Below, piece by piece: positions 11,950-22,209 of a DNA stretch of 54,699 nucleotides. Made by a program: the position numbers and the translations under genes. The notes beneath the pieces are model-generated. The model was not told the DNA's origin. It made no database searches and saw nothing but the letters and a program-made list of their open reading frames with translations. Every line of letters begins with the position of its first letter. The first letter of the stretch is position 1. The stretch is from Rhizophagus sp. LPA8_4_AMF (lineage: Eukaryota; Glomeromycota; Glomeromycetes; Glomerales; Glomeraceae), in contig JADRCO010000101.1 in the NCBI GenBank assembly GCA_021464525.1, positions 1 to 54,699 of the forward strand. Direction: 5' to 3'.

Positions 11950-12210
11950 CATACTAAGTCTCATTCAATTTCTTTTTGCCATTTTTATGAAAAAAAACGA
12001 AGCGAAATTCCTGGTTATTCAAAGCGTGTTTTTACTACACATGAATTTTAATATTCAGGAGTATTCTACAATTATACAGGAATTACTAAGAAAGTCGCAG
12101 CGAGTGTATTAAAAAATATGCAAACAATTATGGAAAAACCCGTTAAAATACCGCAAATTAATAACCTCAGGTCGTACGCAAATCAAAACCTTTCTATGAT
12201 GGCGACATAA
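11950..12210 (+). pseudogene. Unrecognised coding fragment, 85 codons with one internal TAA
   Basis: One frame reads 33 sense codons from 11950, a TAA at 12049-12051, then 52 sense codons to TAA at 12208-12210. Composition is strongly protein-like compared with the AT-rich flanks: KRSEIPGYSKRVFTTHEF before the stop, YNYTGITKKVAASVLKNMQ and MEKPVKIPQINNLRSYANQN after it. The frame has no ATG near its start, so it would be a terminal exon or a truncated gene. The internal TAA could be a CAA codon changed by C-to-T. An acceptor-like ATATTCAG sits at 12051-12058, but no usable donor lies close upstream. I do not recognise the family. Confidence 0.4.
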
Positions 12211-12394
12211 TAATTAAGCATGATTTTTTATTTTAAAAACCTTTTTTCTTATTATTTTACTAATTTTTTTTTCTAGTATTTTCTTTTTTTTTGTTCTTTC
12301 ACCTCTTAGGTTTGCAACGCAACAGTTAAATCTATATTCAGTTTACTATAATAAAAATTATAATATATTGATGCTTTGGCGTAATTAGACTTTA

Positions 12395-12940
12395 TAATCA
12401 ACATCTTAGTTAAACACGTTGGGTGAATTTACAAAGTTAGTTATAAAAATTTGATCGCATTTTTAGTTTTATTTGGTTATAAATCCTTTAATTTCGTCTA
12501 ATTATCATTTTTTGTTACTTTGACTCATATGTTTGCATTTTATAATCTTCTACAGTATTTAAAAAAATTACATAAAAGTGAATATTAGTATATTGTTCAA
12601 AAGTAAGTTTCAAATTACGTAGTACAGTCAACCTCCTTTATAGTCACACCCCTCGGGACCGAAAAAAAGGGTGTGATTATAAAAAAAGTCATATGTTGTG
12701 ACTATAGAGGAGGTTTTTTTAATATGTTTATTAGTATATTGGGCTAAAATATAGTGTGTTTATAAAGGGGAATTTTATATGATGTGATTATACAGGAGGT
12801 GACTATATAGGGGGTCGACTGTAGTTTAAATAGGGTTCATACGCTAAAAAAAAAAAACTTATTTGATCAATTGAAAAACTTTTTTCACAATAAAAGCGTT
12901 TTGATCGTGAGATAAATGATAAAAACTAGTAATATCGAAA
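12395..12940 (-). repeat. Inverted duplicate Y, copy 2, carrying a TA-target element
   Basis: Reverse-orientation partner of 5390-5705. The homology is interrupted exactly by the element at 12625-12821. Confidence 0.75.
12625..12821. mobile_element. Tc1/mariner-type MITE, 197 bp, with TA target duplication
   Basis: The left end CAGTCAACCTCCTTTATAGT faces the inverted right end CAGTCGACCCCCTATATAGT, with TA at 12623-12624 and at 12822-12823. The interior has further copies of GTGACTATA-like and GTGATTATA-like words. The unoccupied sequence at 5505-5522 (reverse) confirms insertion. No transposase is encoded. Confidence 0.85.
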
Positions 12941-14050
12941 AAATTACAAAATTTATGATATCCGAATATCAGCGAACAAAATTTTTTCCTGCGGAAACGT
13001 AATGATACAACATATTGAGATTTATTGTTATTCATGTGAGAGTAACTAGTATAAATATAAATTTTTGGTTATACAGTATAACATATCGGCTTCATTGGTG
13101 CAGATCACATGTTATTGCTAAGCCACCCTAATTAAAATTCGTTCAAAACAACTCTCCACAAAAAAAATAATAGAAGAATAAAAATAAAAATAACTAAAAA
13201 GCAAATTTAAGCTTTCTTTAGTTGCCCACATTCAAAATTATATACATAAGTAAGAAACTATAGAATAAAAAAAAACTAAGTTTTTTTTAAAAAAAAATAA
13301 CCAAAAAGAACGAAAAAGACGGCTAAAAACGAAAATAAAAATATTAACTATAACTATTTATACAACTTATAAATATGATACACCTATGTCGGGTGGGTTG
13401 TAACTATGTCGGATGGGTTGGAACGAGTTTTTTGTAATAAGTTTTTTTGTTATAAAATATGAAATCCCGTGTATGCTGATCAATTTATTATTACATAAAG
13501 AATATTTACAGCGTAATTACATTTTATAATTCATATGAACTAAATTCGCGCATTTGATCAATTTATAATCGTATTTCATGAAAAGATCAATAACATATTA
13601 CAATAATACATCAATAAATTTCTACCAAATTTTAATTACTTCAATCTTCCTCTTTCATATTTGCATGCTTTACTACTGCGTCTTTGATTATGTAAAATAT
13701 TTTTGAAGCTAATCATTATTATTCATATGATTAGAAAGCTACTTATATACAATCTTAGCAATAATAACGTACCCCTTAATTTTAATTTTTGCCTAGTATT
13801 AAGACGGCTATACTAATTTATTTTAAAATGACTATCACGATAACGGTTACTTATCCCTCAAATTTTTGGATAAAATTAGGAAAATAAATTAATTAATAAT
13901 GCTATCATTATAATGAACGAAGAAATCTATTTTCCGATAATGTCTCTAAGATAATGCTCAAGTAAGAATTGTAAATAATTAAAGGTTTATATATTACGAT
14001 AATATTTAACCGTGAATTGAATTTAGCTAATTTCGTATTATTGGGGTTTC
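12941..14050. other. AT-rich stretch; one 2-copy direct repeat
   Basis: CTATGTCGGGTGGGTTG and CTATGTCGGATGGGTTG stand in tandem at about 13385-13425. Purine-rich runs occur at 13150-13330. No gene is seen. Confidence 0.45.
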
Positions 14051-14304
14051 CAAAATTATTGAAATTGGCAGTTTTTTTTCATATAGTGTGAATTTTTTTT
14101 TCCATACATTTTCATGCATTTTACATTTATTTTCAGGACATTTTCCGTAACAATTTCTGTAGAAAAACGCAAAAAAAACACAAAAACACAACACAAAGCG
14201 CAGATTTCATCCGGAACATATCCGGGATATATACGGAAAATGTACATAAAATGAACTGAAAAAAATTCACACTTTGAAACATTTTATCAATTTCAATAAT
14301 TTTG
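14051..14304. mobile_element. Foldback element, 254 bp
   Basis: CAAAATTATTGAAATTG at the left end is answered by CAATTTCAATAATTTTG at the right. Further in, AGTGTGAATTTTTTT pairs with AAAAAAATTCACACT, and ACATTTTCCGTA (14138) pairs with TACGGAAAATGT (14232), so the whole unit can fold. No target duplication is obvious. Confidence 0.7.
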
Positions 14305-14817
14305 AAAATCACAATAATATTTTGAGTGACTTATTTATTCTCTTTTAAAATAACATATTTCACAAAAAATCTATTTTTCACAACCCAATTAGATCACTTA
14401 TCAAAAAAGAATTTTTATAGTTTATAATTTCTTTTTTAAATCAAAAATACGCATGTGTCTTTTAATTGACGCCCATGTTATTTGCAAATCTAATACAGTT
14501 TGTAATAAGAAGTTCTTTAAAGAAATGAATATGCAGTACTTCACTATTAGACTTTTTTATTTTTATTTTTATTTTTAATTGACATTAGCTTCTTTTCCAG
14601 CTTTCTTAAAGAACATGATAAAATTAAAAAATCAATATTCAGTTTTTGACACGAATGACTTTATTGAATTTTACACAATTAGTCGAGATAATAGTAGTAT
14701 ATGCTAGTCTTTTGAATTGAAAAGAGCGTAAAAGTCTACGTAAAAAAATAAGAAATCTTCCTTGTAACAATAATTTTATAAAACAAAGAATTTTTTTTTA
14801 TTCATTACGTTCGTTTG
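14305..14817. other. AT-rich stretch, nothing recognised
   Basis: No gene or element supported. Confidence 0.4.
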
Positions 14818-15297
14818 CGGTAGACCAAATGTACGCGCGTTGTACCATTTGGATCAAAAGTGACAAAATTTTGAAAAAGAAAAATTGGAACATTGATATT
14901 TTTCAATTATCAGAAAAATATTTTTTTTAACTAAGTTCGGTTTTCAACTTAAAAAAATTGTTATATTTTATTTATAAAAAATAAAATAAATTACAAAAGA
15001 AAAGGAAGAAAAACTAGCTCTCTATAGTTTATCCTACGCGAAAAATAAATCTACCCTGTAAAAAAAGTTATTTTTTATACTCCATCTTTTTCTGTAAAAG
15101 GCTCATATTTCGGAATTAATAATCTTATATCACGGAATTTATCAAATTATTTACATTTTCCGTGAATGGATTCGAGAAAGGCTCATTTTTACGGAGTTTT
15201 TACAGAAATAACGGATAAAATTTTTTATAGGGCTATGTTAGGCAACCTTGCAAAGTTTTCAAAAATTTTGTCACTTTGGTCCAAGCGTCATCCACCA
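14818..15297. mobile_element. Inverted-repeat element of about 480 bp
   Basis: TTTGGATCAAAAGTGACAAA at 14848 faces TTGTCACTTTGGTCCAAG at about 15268; the match includes AAAATTTTGAAAA further in. The left end also has a private hairpin (CCAAATGTAC, then GTACCATTTGG). Inside, AAAGGCTCAT followed by CGGA occurs twice (about 15098 and 15179). Ends are approximate. Confidence 0.5.
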
Positions 15298-15381
15298 TAA
15301 CTAACTTAAAAGGTACTAATTTAAAAAGTACTTACTCATGTCAAGGTTTGCTATAATTATACAGTGAGCTGCAAATTTAAT

Positions 15382-15549
15382 TATAGTGTAGTTAGCCGAA
15401 ATATTCAGCCGCATTCTGATTGCCGATCATCCGGACCCGGTTCAATAGCCGAAATAACATGGAATTCCACGACGGACCTACGTCTGAGCCGGGTCCGGAT
15501 GATCGGCAATCAGGAATGCGGCTGGAATATTTCGGCTAACTACACCATA
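15382..15549. mobile_element. GC-rich foldback element with 60-bp arms
   Basis: The left arm 15382-15440 (TATAGTGTAGTTAGCCGAAA ... ATCATCCGGACCCGG) is almost perfectly complementary to the right arm 15489-15549, leaving a 48-bp loop. It is far richer in G+C than its surroundings. The loop holds a further AGCCGAAATA word. No coding sequence is seen; a small MITE or foldback insertion is most likely. Confidence 0.8.
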
Positions 15550-15829
15550 ATGCAAATATACATCATTACATCAGAGATTACTTAATTTAATAACGATCAA
15601 CTGTTACAAACTAATAACAAGTAAAAGAAAATTTCTTTCATTTATTTTATGCGTGTATCACCCTTTATGTAACAATATTTTTTTTGTTATTTTTTTCAAT
15701 GTTGGAGCACAAACTCTGAGTTAGCACCGAGTTAAAGATCATTTTTCTTTATTTAAACCCACAAAAAATTGCCCATCAATTATTGTTTTTTAACACTTCG
15801 TTAAACTTTCTTATAAAAATTACATTAAT

Positions 15830-16402
15830 ATGTATCCTTCACACGACAATATCGGTAACAGCACTCACGTATCCAATATTACTGGGTTCATTAATAATAA
15901 TTGCAACAGGTTACCACAAACAACACCAGCAACTATTCAAGCGGAAAATATTAACTGCAACGATCCTTCTTGCAATTGCAATAATGATGACACTTCCGTG
16001 ATGAATAATAATAATTTTCCTATACATGCGACCATTTCTCTTGATCATAATCAACCTATATCTCACAGCGCTTCAAACAATAACGATGATATTATTTCTT
16101 CTGGAAATACTAATTATCAGCAACAAATTTTTAATGACGGCTCAAACAATAATCATGATATTAATATCTTTCCTAATAACAAATATCAGCAATCCATGTC
16201 TAATAATACTTCACCTCCGCAAATTCACTCGCAATCATACATTGATCAAAATCCACTTCAAACTAATGTCTTTCCTTCACTTAATTCACTTGGTATTGTT
16301 ATTAATTCTCCCCAAACGTACGTTGTTATTATGCCAGCACCGGTAACTAGTAATCCAAATAGTCAACAAGATAATTATCCGAATCATTCTATCCGTCACT
16401 AA
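15830..16402 (+). CDS. Asn/Ser-rich protein, MYPS family member 1 (hypothetical)
   Basis: A 190-codon single frame with a real ATG (MYPSHDNIGN) and TAA stop; AATAAA lies at 16424-16429. It is a clear paralogue of 29940-30524. Both share the N-terminal MYPS start and SNITGF, an INCN-PSC pair of Cys at about residues 43-48, and a hydrophobic C-terminal block NVFPSLNSLGIVINSP (residues 147-161) followed by a beta-like VVIMP. Residues 73-128 are about three loose repeats of 20-24 residues built on YQ-x-x-SN-x-x-S. The rest is Asn/Gln/Ser-rich and probably disordered. No signal peptide or membrane segment is seen. Conservation of both ends across paralogues while the middle drifts supports a real protein. 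Function is unknown; a regulatory or scaffold role would be a guess. Confidence 0.7.
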   Translation: MYPSHDNIGNSTHVSNITGFINNNCNRLPQTTPATIQAENINCNDPSCNCNNDDTSVMNNNNFPIHATISLDHNQPISHSASNNNDDIISSGNTNYQQQIFNDGSNNNHDINIFPNNKYQQSMSNNTSPPQIHSQSYIDQNPLQTNVFPSLNSLGIVINSPQTYVVIMPAPVTSNPNSQQDNYPNHSIRH

Positions 16403-16423
16403 TAGGTTGCAACTCAATTAAAC

Positions 16424-16429
16424 AATAAA
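16424..16429 (+). promoter_or_regulatory. Candidate poly(A) signal AATAAA
   Basis: Lies 22 bases after the stop of the gene ending at 16402. In such AT-rich DNA this word is frequent by chance. Confidence 0.3.
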
Positions 16430-16829
16430 AATTAAGAATATTGAGGATTCATTCATTGTTTTATTTTACTTTTATTTTATTTTTTATTCGTTTATTGATA
16501 GAAAAATAATGGAAAGAGAGTATACTGTACTAACCAGAACATTTAAATAAAATATTTTACAAGAAAATGTCAAAACGTTATTATACTGTACGCCTTTTAT
16601 TTCTTGATTATTTATTGTTTACAGGTTTACAATGAATCATGTTTATACTTTCATTATAATTGTCAATAGTTTCGTTATGAATACCGGATTTAATAAAATG
16701 TCTATTGTGTCGGCAAATTAATCGGCAGACTGTAAATATTAATAATTGCATTGGTCGACTACTGTTATAATGAATTTTATAACAAAGCTACATAAAATAA
16801 AGTAGTGTAATTGAGAGGTGAATATATTA
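16430..16829. other. AT-rich stretch, nothing recognised
   Basis: No gene or element supported. Confidence 0.4.
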
Positions 16830-17903
16830 CCTTTTATTAATGATCATTTAAATTGCCTGGAAAATAAATCATATAAGTTTGGACAATTTTCTGTACTAAT
16901 AATGAATTATGATTAACGAGTACATGCATGAATGTAACACATAAGTATACGGTAAATCCAAATTTTTCGAGAAAAGAACAAAAAAAATATTGTTTCGCTT
17001 TTATATAAAGGTAAATGAGGATAAGACTTTCGAAACTAGTAATATCCAAAGGGTGCGCCTTCCATAAATTATTTAATATGGCTTAACATAAATATTTATA
17101 TAAATAAAATTTTTCTAACGTCGTAATTTGGCGAACTATTACATATTAAAGTTCTGCGTAAATGATTGACGTGTAACGTGACTTTCGAAGAATTTTTATC
17201 CGAAAAATTTCTGTACGAGTCCAATGCAAATAGCGGAAATTTCTGCTACCCCTTTAATGGTTAGTTTTAATTTCGATTATTCATTCCGTGATGAGGGTAC
17301 TCTCCAAAAAGTTTTAATTAAAGGAATTTCGGGCTATAACAAAAAAGGAATTTAATAAAGAAAATAAATTATATTCTTTCCGATTTAATGATATCAACAT
17401 AAATAAAAAATATGTACTGTATACATAAAGTAAAAAGGAATGTCCGAAAAAAATTAACATAATGTTTTTTTATATTTATACAGTACTTCAATAAAGGCGA
17501 ATTTTTTTTTTATACAAGATATAAAGAATTATACAATGAATAGATATTGTATTGAATAAATATATAAAAAAAATCTTTCTAAGTCCGTCGAGGGCTTTTT
17601 ATTATTCTTTAAAGTCAATATTCAAACAATATTTAAAATGATTTAAATGATTTACACAATAACTTCATTTATGGAAGAAATTCAATGAAACGGACAATAA
17701 GTTTTATTAAGGTTAAAAAAAAAACAAAAAAAATTGTCTTTAATAGATCAAGGCTTTTGCCATCACATTAATTGAGAAATTCTTACGCGTTCCGTATGTA
17801 ATTTATATATTCGTTAAATTTTAATTTACTTCTTAAGTAATATATATGCGATTTCCGGGAAAAACTCCGATAAATGAACATATTTCTAAAAAACTCTGAC
17901 ATA
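16830..17903 (+). repeat. R2 repeat, copy 1
   Basis: About 1.07 kb that recurs at 19100-20437 and in part at 33080-33540. Shared words include AATATTGTTTCGCTTTTATA, AGTGCGCCTTCCATAAATTA or its variant, CTGTACGAGTCCAATGCAAA and CCATCACATTAATTGAGAAA. No coding frame is conserved among the copies. This copy is unoccupied at about 17003-17012, where copy 2 has a 317-bp element. Confidence 0.8.
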
Positions 17904-18018
17904 CCGTATAGTTCCGAAAATAAGCCCTTTTTGCAACGTAATTCCGGCCAATCTCGTCATAATGTAGGCCAAAATCGCTATAATTCTGGCAATGGTGCTT
18001 AATTACGGAACTATATGG
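17904..18018. mobile_element. Small TIR element, 115 bp
   Basis: CCGTATAGTTCCGAAAATAA at the left faces CCATATAGTTCCGTAATTAA (reverse of the right end). TA precedes it; TG follows, which may be a changed TA. The interior holds GTAATTCCGGCC and TATAATTCTGGC words. The R2 homology ends exactly at its left edge. Confidence 0.55.
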
Positions 18019-19090
18019 TGGGCGTCCTTAAGTAGAGTTTAGGGAGTTATGCACTTGCACGTGATAGCGTTAATGTTAACTTCGGCCAGTTCGTACGTCA
18101 ATATCGTACACCCCCACTGTACATTAAGGAATCTCATTGTCACCAATACCAGCGTTATGATGTACTTTTGGCCAGAATTAAAAATCTAATAAAACACTGG
18201 CCGGCATTACATCATAAATCACCACCGGTGATATTTAGCAATACCCTATTGTTTTTTTTCACATTTCAGGTGAATTATCAAAAATTTACTTATATCCTGT
18301 AATTTCAACAACTACGAGACCAATCTAATGTGATAAATAATTATGAAATAATTTTATCATATTAACGAGATAATATTCATGAAGAGAAATGCTCTAAACT
18401 ATGATTTGACATGGATTTTTTAAAAAATAGTTCTAAAGTTTAAACTTTAATTAATCCAAATTTTAAGTTATTCAATTCAACTTTAGATCTTTATTTTTAT
18501 TCTATGGAATTTATTTTCAAACTTGTTTTTTCTTTATTAGTAGTTCTTTTTAATTATTGTAATTACTTTTTAGTTATAATTGACAAAAGAACAAATATTT
18601 GAAAATTACAAATTAAAAAAGTAAATACCGCAGAGTTAAAATACACAGGAACCAAAAAAATTGTCTATGATAGGAATGGCAGATTGTGGAAAATAAATTG
18701 TCTGATTGATTTTGTTTTATTCTTTAATGATAGTAAAATTCAAGTATTCAACGTAAAAAAAATAATAAAAATAATAATTATATGTTATTATGCAGCCAAA
18801 TAGGATCATGTCGTTTTTAACATACTGATATTTTTTTAGATAAATTATTATTGTTTAAATAACTGATATTTTTGACGCATTACGTTATTTAGATTAAATA
18901 TCACAAATTAATTTTTTATAGGTAAAATACTTATTGTTTACTATGCTTTTTATGATCTTGGACGTCTGCATAATAACACAGTTCGGTGATATCCTACCCA
19001 ATAACTATTATTTAATAAAGTTAACAAATCACTGCAGAATTTCTAATTTGGGAAACGCCGCCTTCTTTGCTATATTGAGAATAGACATAT
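18019..19090. other. AT-rich stretch with a GC-richer first 220 bp
   Basis: At 18019-18240 are two more GGCCAGAATT/GGCCGG words and CG-containing sequence, probably more of a decayed repeat. The remainder is plain AT-rich DNA without a gene. Confidence 0.4.
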
Positions 19091-20437
19091 GCAGGAGAGA
19101 ACGACAAATCAAATTTTTCGAAAAGAAAAAAAAAATATTGTTTCGCTTTTATATAAGGCCACACAAATTCGATTTTTCGGTTCACTTCACCCGGCCGGGT
19201 CACTTTTTCAAATTTCAATAAAAAAAAGTTTATATATAAAAAGTTTATCATGTGACCAAGACGTAATTTTATTGGTGGGTAAGTTTATCACGTGGCTGAG
19301 AACTTCTGGAGCGAAAATAAATTCTTTAATTACCCTCCTCTTTAAAAATTATCCAATCAGATGTCCCGATTTTATATATAAACTTTTTTTATTAATAAGC
19401 AATAAACCCCGGGTCCCCGAGTCGATTTTAAATTTCAATGTTACGTGAACCGAAAAATCAAATTTGCGTGGCCTAAAGGTAAATGAGGATAAGACTTTCA
19501 AAACTAGTAATACACTAGTAATACCCAAAAAGTGCGCCTTCCATAAATTATTTAATATGGCTTAACATAAATATTTAAATAAAAATTTTCTAACATCGTA
19601 ATTTAGCGAACTATTAAATTTTTTAAAGCTGCAAACTATTGCTCGTGTAACGTGACTTTCGGAGAATTTTTATCCAAAAAAATTCCTGTACGAGTCCAAT
19701 GCAAATAACGGAAATTTCTGCTACCCCTTTAATTTTTCAAATAAAAGGTCATATTGCTTTTGCTAATGGTTAGCGATTATTCATTCTGTGATAAGGGTAC
19801 TCTCCAAAAGTTTTAATTAAAGGAATTTCGACTATAACAAAAAAGGAATTTAATAAAGAAAATAAAATATATTCTTTCCGATTTAATGATATCAACATAA
19901 ATAAAAAAATATGTATATATAAAGTAAAAAGGAATGTCCGAAATTATTAACATAGTTTTTTTTTTACATTTATAGTGATTTTTTACAATACTTCAATAAA
20001 GGCGATTTTTTTTTATACAAGATATAAAAGATATATACAATGAATAGATATTATATTGAATATATATATAAAAAAAAAAAATTTTTTTGAGGAAGTAGCT
20101 GTTTCTAAGTCTGTCAGGGGCTTTTTACTATTCTTTAAAGTCAATATTCAAACAATATTAAAATGATTTAAATGATTTATTACACAATAGCCATTTATGG
20201 AAGAAATTCAATGAGACGGACAATAAGTTTTATTAAGGTTAAAAAAAATTGTATTTAATAGATCAAGACTTTGCCATCACATTAATTGAGAAATTTTTAC
20301 GTGTTCCGTATGTAATTTATATATTCGTTAAATTTTTAATTTACTTCTTAAGTAATATATACGCGATTTCCCTATAAAAAATTTTCTGGGAAAACTCCGA
20401 TAAATTAACATATTTCTAGTAAAAAAACTCTGACATA
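19091..20437 (+). repeat. R2 repeat, copy 2, split by a 317-bp element
   Basis: Homologous to 16950-17903. The unit is interrupted at 19157-19473 and then resumes with AGGTAAATGAGGATAAGACT. The downstream ends of both copies read AAACTCTGACATA. Confidence 0.8.
19157..19473. mobile_element. PIF/Harbinger-type (Tourist-like) MITE, 317 bp
   Basis: Termini GGCCACACAAATTCGATTTT and, reversed from the right, GGCCACGCAAATTTGATTTT continue to CGGTTCAC, a TIR of about 29 bp. TAA flanks both sides (19154-19156 and 19474-19476), while the unoccupied R2 copy 1 has a single TAA at that point. A 3-bp TAA target and GGCC start are typical of PIF/Harbinger elements. It carries no transposase. Confidence 0.85.
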
Positions 20438-20781
20438 TGATCAATTTTTTAAAAATTCTTTTATGGGATTTAGGGCTTAACTTAGCAATTCCAACATTTG
20501 AGAAACAAAGAAATATGTTGGCTTTACGTTACATTACACGAACTGTTAACATATACAGCAAAGTGTTATTGGCGTGATAATTGTTTTTATATACCTTTTT
20601 TTAGCTCTTTCTATGATCAATAAATAATATATATAATGTATGTTCACATGTTAATTTAAAAAGAAGATGCTCAACAGTATTTAAGTTTACCAAACATAAG
20701 TAGGAAAAGACAAACTGAAGAATAATAGTAAATATCGAGTTTTGTTGGCGTGAACTTTAAGACAATAGTGTTCTTATAATA

Positions 20782-21373
20782 CAGAGGGTCGCCAAAAGTC
20801 TCCGAACACCCTGAACGATTTTTGGCTCGATATAAAACTTAAATTTTTAAGACTTAAAATAAAAAAAAAATTAACATATATATTTAAACAGGGTCTAATC
20901 TACATTTTGTACTAAGTAAAGTAAGTGATCGGACCTCCATTTGCATTGATCACGGCTTGAATTTGTTGCCGCATACTATCAACCAAATTTTTGATAGTAT
21001 GTATGGAGACTTCTTGCCATGCCTTTTTAACACATTGGTCAAGTTCAGCAACATTGAAAGGGTGTTTTTTCCTTTCACAAATGTTCTTCTTGACTATGAC
21101 CCACAGAACAATAGTCTAATAACTGTCATCACGTTGATGGCAATAAAATATAGTCCTGTGTTGCTCTTTTGTTAATTCTTTGATCATTTTTTGATGTTTC
21201 AGAGAATAATGTTGATTTAAGCTAAAATTCAACCTAACGCGCTTTTTTTATGCTTGATTCATGTAAACATGATCACGAACGTCGTGCAATTGCATTGCTG
21301 TTAAGTCACGTGATGTACAGATCATTAAATCGCACTTAATATATGCCGTTCGGAGACTTTTGGCGACCCTCTG
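20782..21373 (-). mobile_element. Tc1-like element, internally deleted
   Basis: A 592-bp element with a perfect TIR of about 26 bp starting CAGAGGGTCGCCAAAAGTCT and TA on both sides. On the minus strand it encodes two ends of a Tc1-type transposase. A KELTKEQHRTIFYC-like N-terminal piece lies at about 21190-21120, and the C-terminal piece spans 21060-20925. The catalytic core between them is missing, so the element could move only with an outside transposase. Confidence 0.85.
20925..21060 (-). pseudogene. C-terminal remnant of a Tc1-type transposase
   Basis: The minus strand reads about 44 codons ending in a stop: ELDQCVKKAWQEVSIHTIK, LVDSMRQQIQAVINANGG and PITYFT. The order of an acidic/basic helix, SMRQQIQAVI and a final GGP-x-x-Y is how Tc1-family transposases usually end. 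The DDE catalytic domain that should precede it is absent; the upstream sequence instead joins to a short N-terminal-like piece. This is therefore a relic inside the inverted-repeat element, not a functional gene. Confidence 0.75.
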
Positions 21374-21399
21374 TAGTTACTGTAACACCTAATTTTTAC

Positions 21400-21990
21400 T
21401 TTTTTAAGAGTTCCCATTCAGAAATAGTTTTCATAAAAATTTGTTGATCCCCAACATGAAACTCATTTGGAACTCCTTTGCATGATAATAATATTCCAAA
21501 TGCATTAGTATATTTATTTCAAATCTCATGTGAAAAAAAAAAATAATTTACACCATACCGAATTTGAAAATATAATAAATATTAAATGTAATGATAAATT
21601 TTATTGTAATTCGTTTAAAAAATGAATAAACAAATTTAACCTGTGAAAAAAAGATTGATTACTATCTCTCTTACCTTTTGATTTATATCAAATACATTTA
21701 TTTAGGTTTCCTTTTTAAGGGCTTAGATATCGTGTATAACATTCTACTAATCAAACTTGAATAAAATAAATATAGATTATATGGTATTTAAAAATCCTTT
21801 GTAGTTTAAATAAAAATAAGCTCGATCTAGACTTGTAAAGATTGATGGATATAAATTTTATCAATCTTGCTTAAAATTTCAAAATAAAAATTAGTAATGA
21901 AGACTTAAGTAGCACATTTGTAAAAGAATATAATTTCTAAATAAATAATTTCATTTGGCTGATCAACATGTAATTCAAGTGTTTTCAATA
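21400..21990 (+). repeat. R1 repeat, distal fragment
   Basis: Matches the 28070-28600 and 50285-50830 parts of the larger copies (ACTCATTTGGAACTCCTTTG; AAGATTGATGGATA). Similar in order and orientation. Confidence 0.65.
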
Positions 21991-22032
21991 TTTCAGTATT
22001 TTATTATTTTTATCTATAACAAGGAAATAAAT

Positions 22033-22150
22033 ATGCCCCAAGATTGCCCAGAATGTGGCAAACCTAGAAAGAGAATTTTCCTTATTGTGGGGATTGATTT
22101 GGGATGATGATGCTCAAGAATGGACTAGAGTTGACCCAATTGCTCATTAG
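22033..22150 (+). pseudogene. Zinc-ribbon gene fragment with frame shifts
   Basis: Starts with ATG and MPQDCPECGKPRK, a C-x2-C knuckle. In the neighbouring frame ENFPYCGD supplies the likely second knuckle, and the third frame gives WDDDAQEWTRVDPIAH before TAG at 22148. Read across two shifts, this is a coherent small zinc-ribbon segment, so it is best seen as a decayed fragment of a larger protein. The sequence around it is R1 repeat on both sides, so it was probably captured or stranded there. The parent family is not identified. Confidence 0.4.
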
Positions 22151-22209
22151 CTGAAACATTCGGAATTACAGAAGCACTTACATCTAATTACATCATTGTC
22201 ATGAAATAT

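Noticed and set aside
16026..16346. 106-codon frame inside the Asn-rich gene
   Set aside because: Shadow frame of the 15830-16402 gene; similarly 30133-30417 within the second paralogue.
18934..19448. Overlapping open frames of 76-119 codons
   Set aside because: They cross the border of the 317-bp MITE and the R2 repeat; the R2 copy without the element does not keep them.
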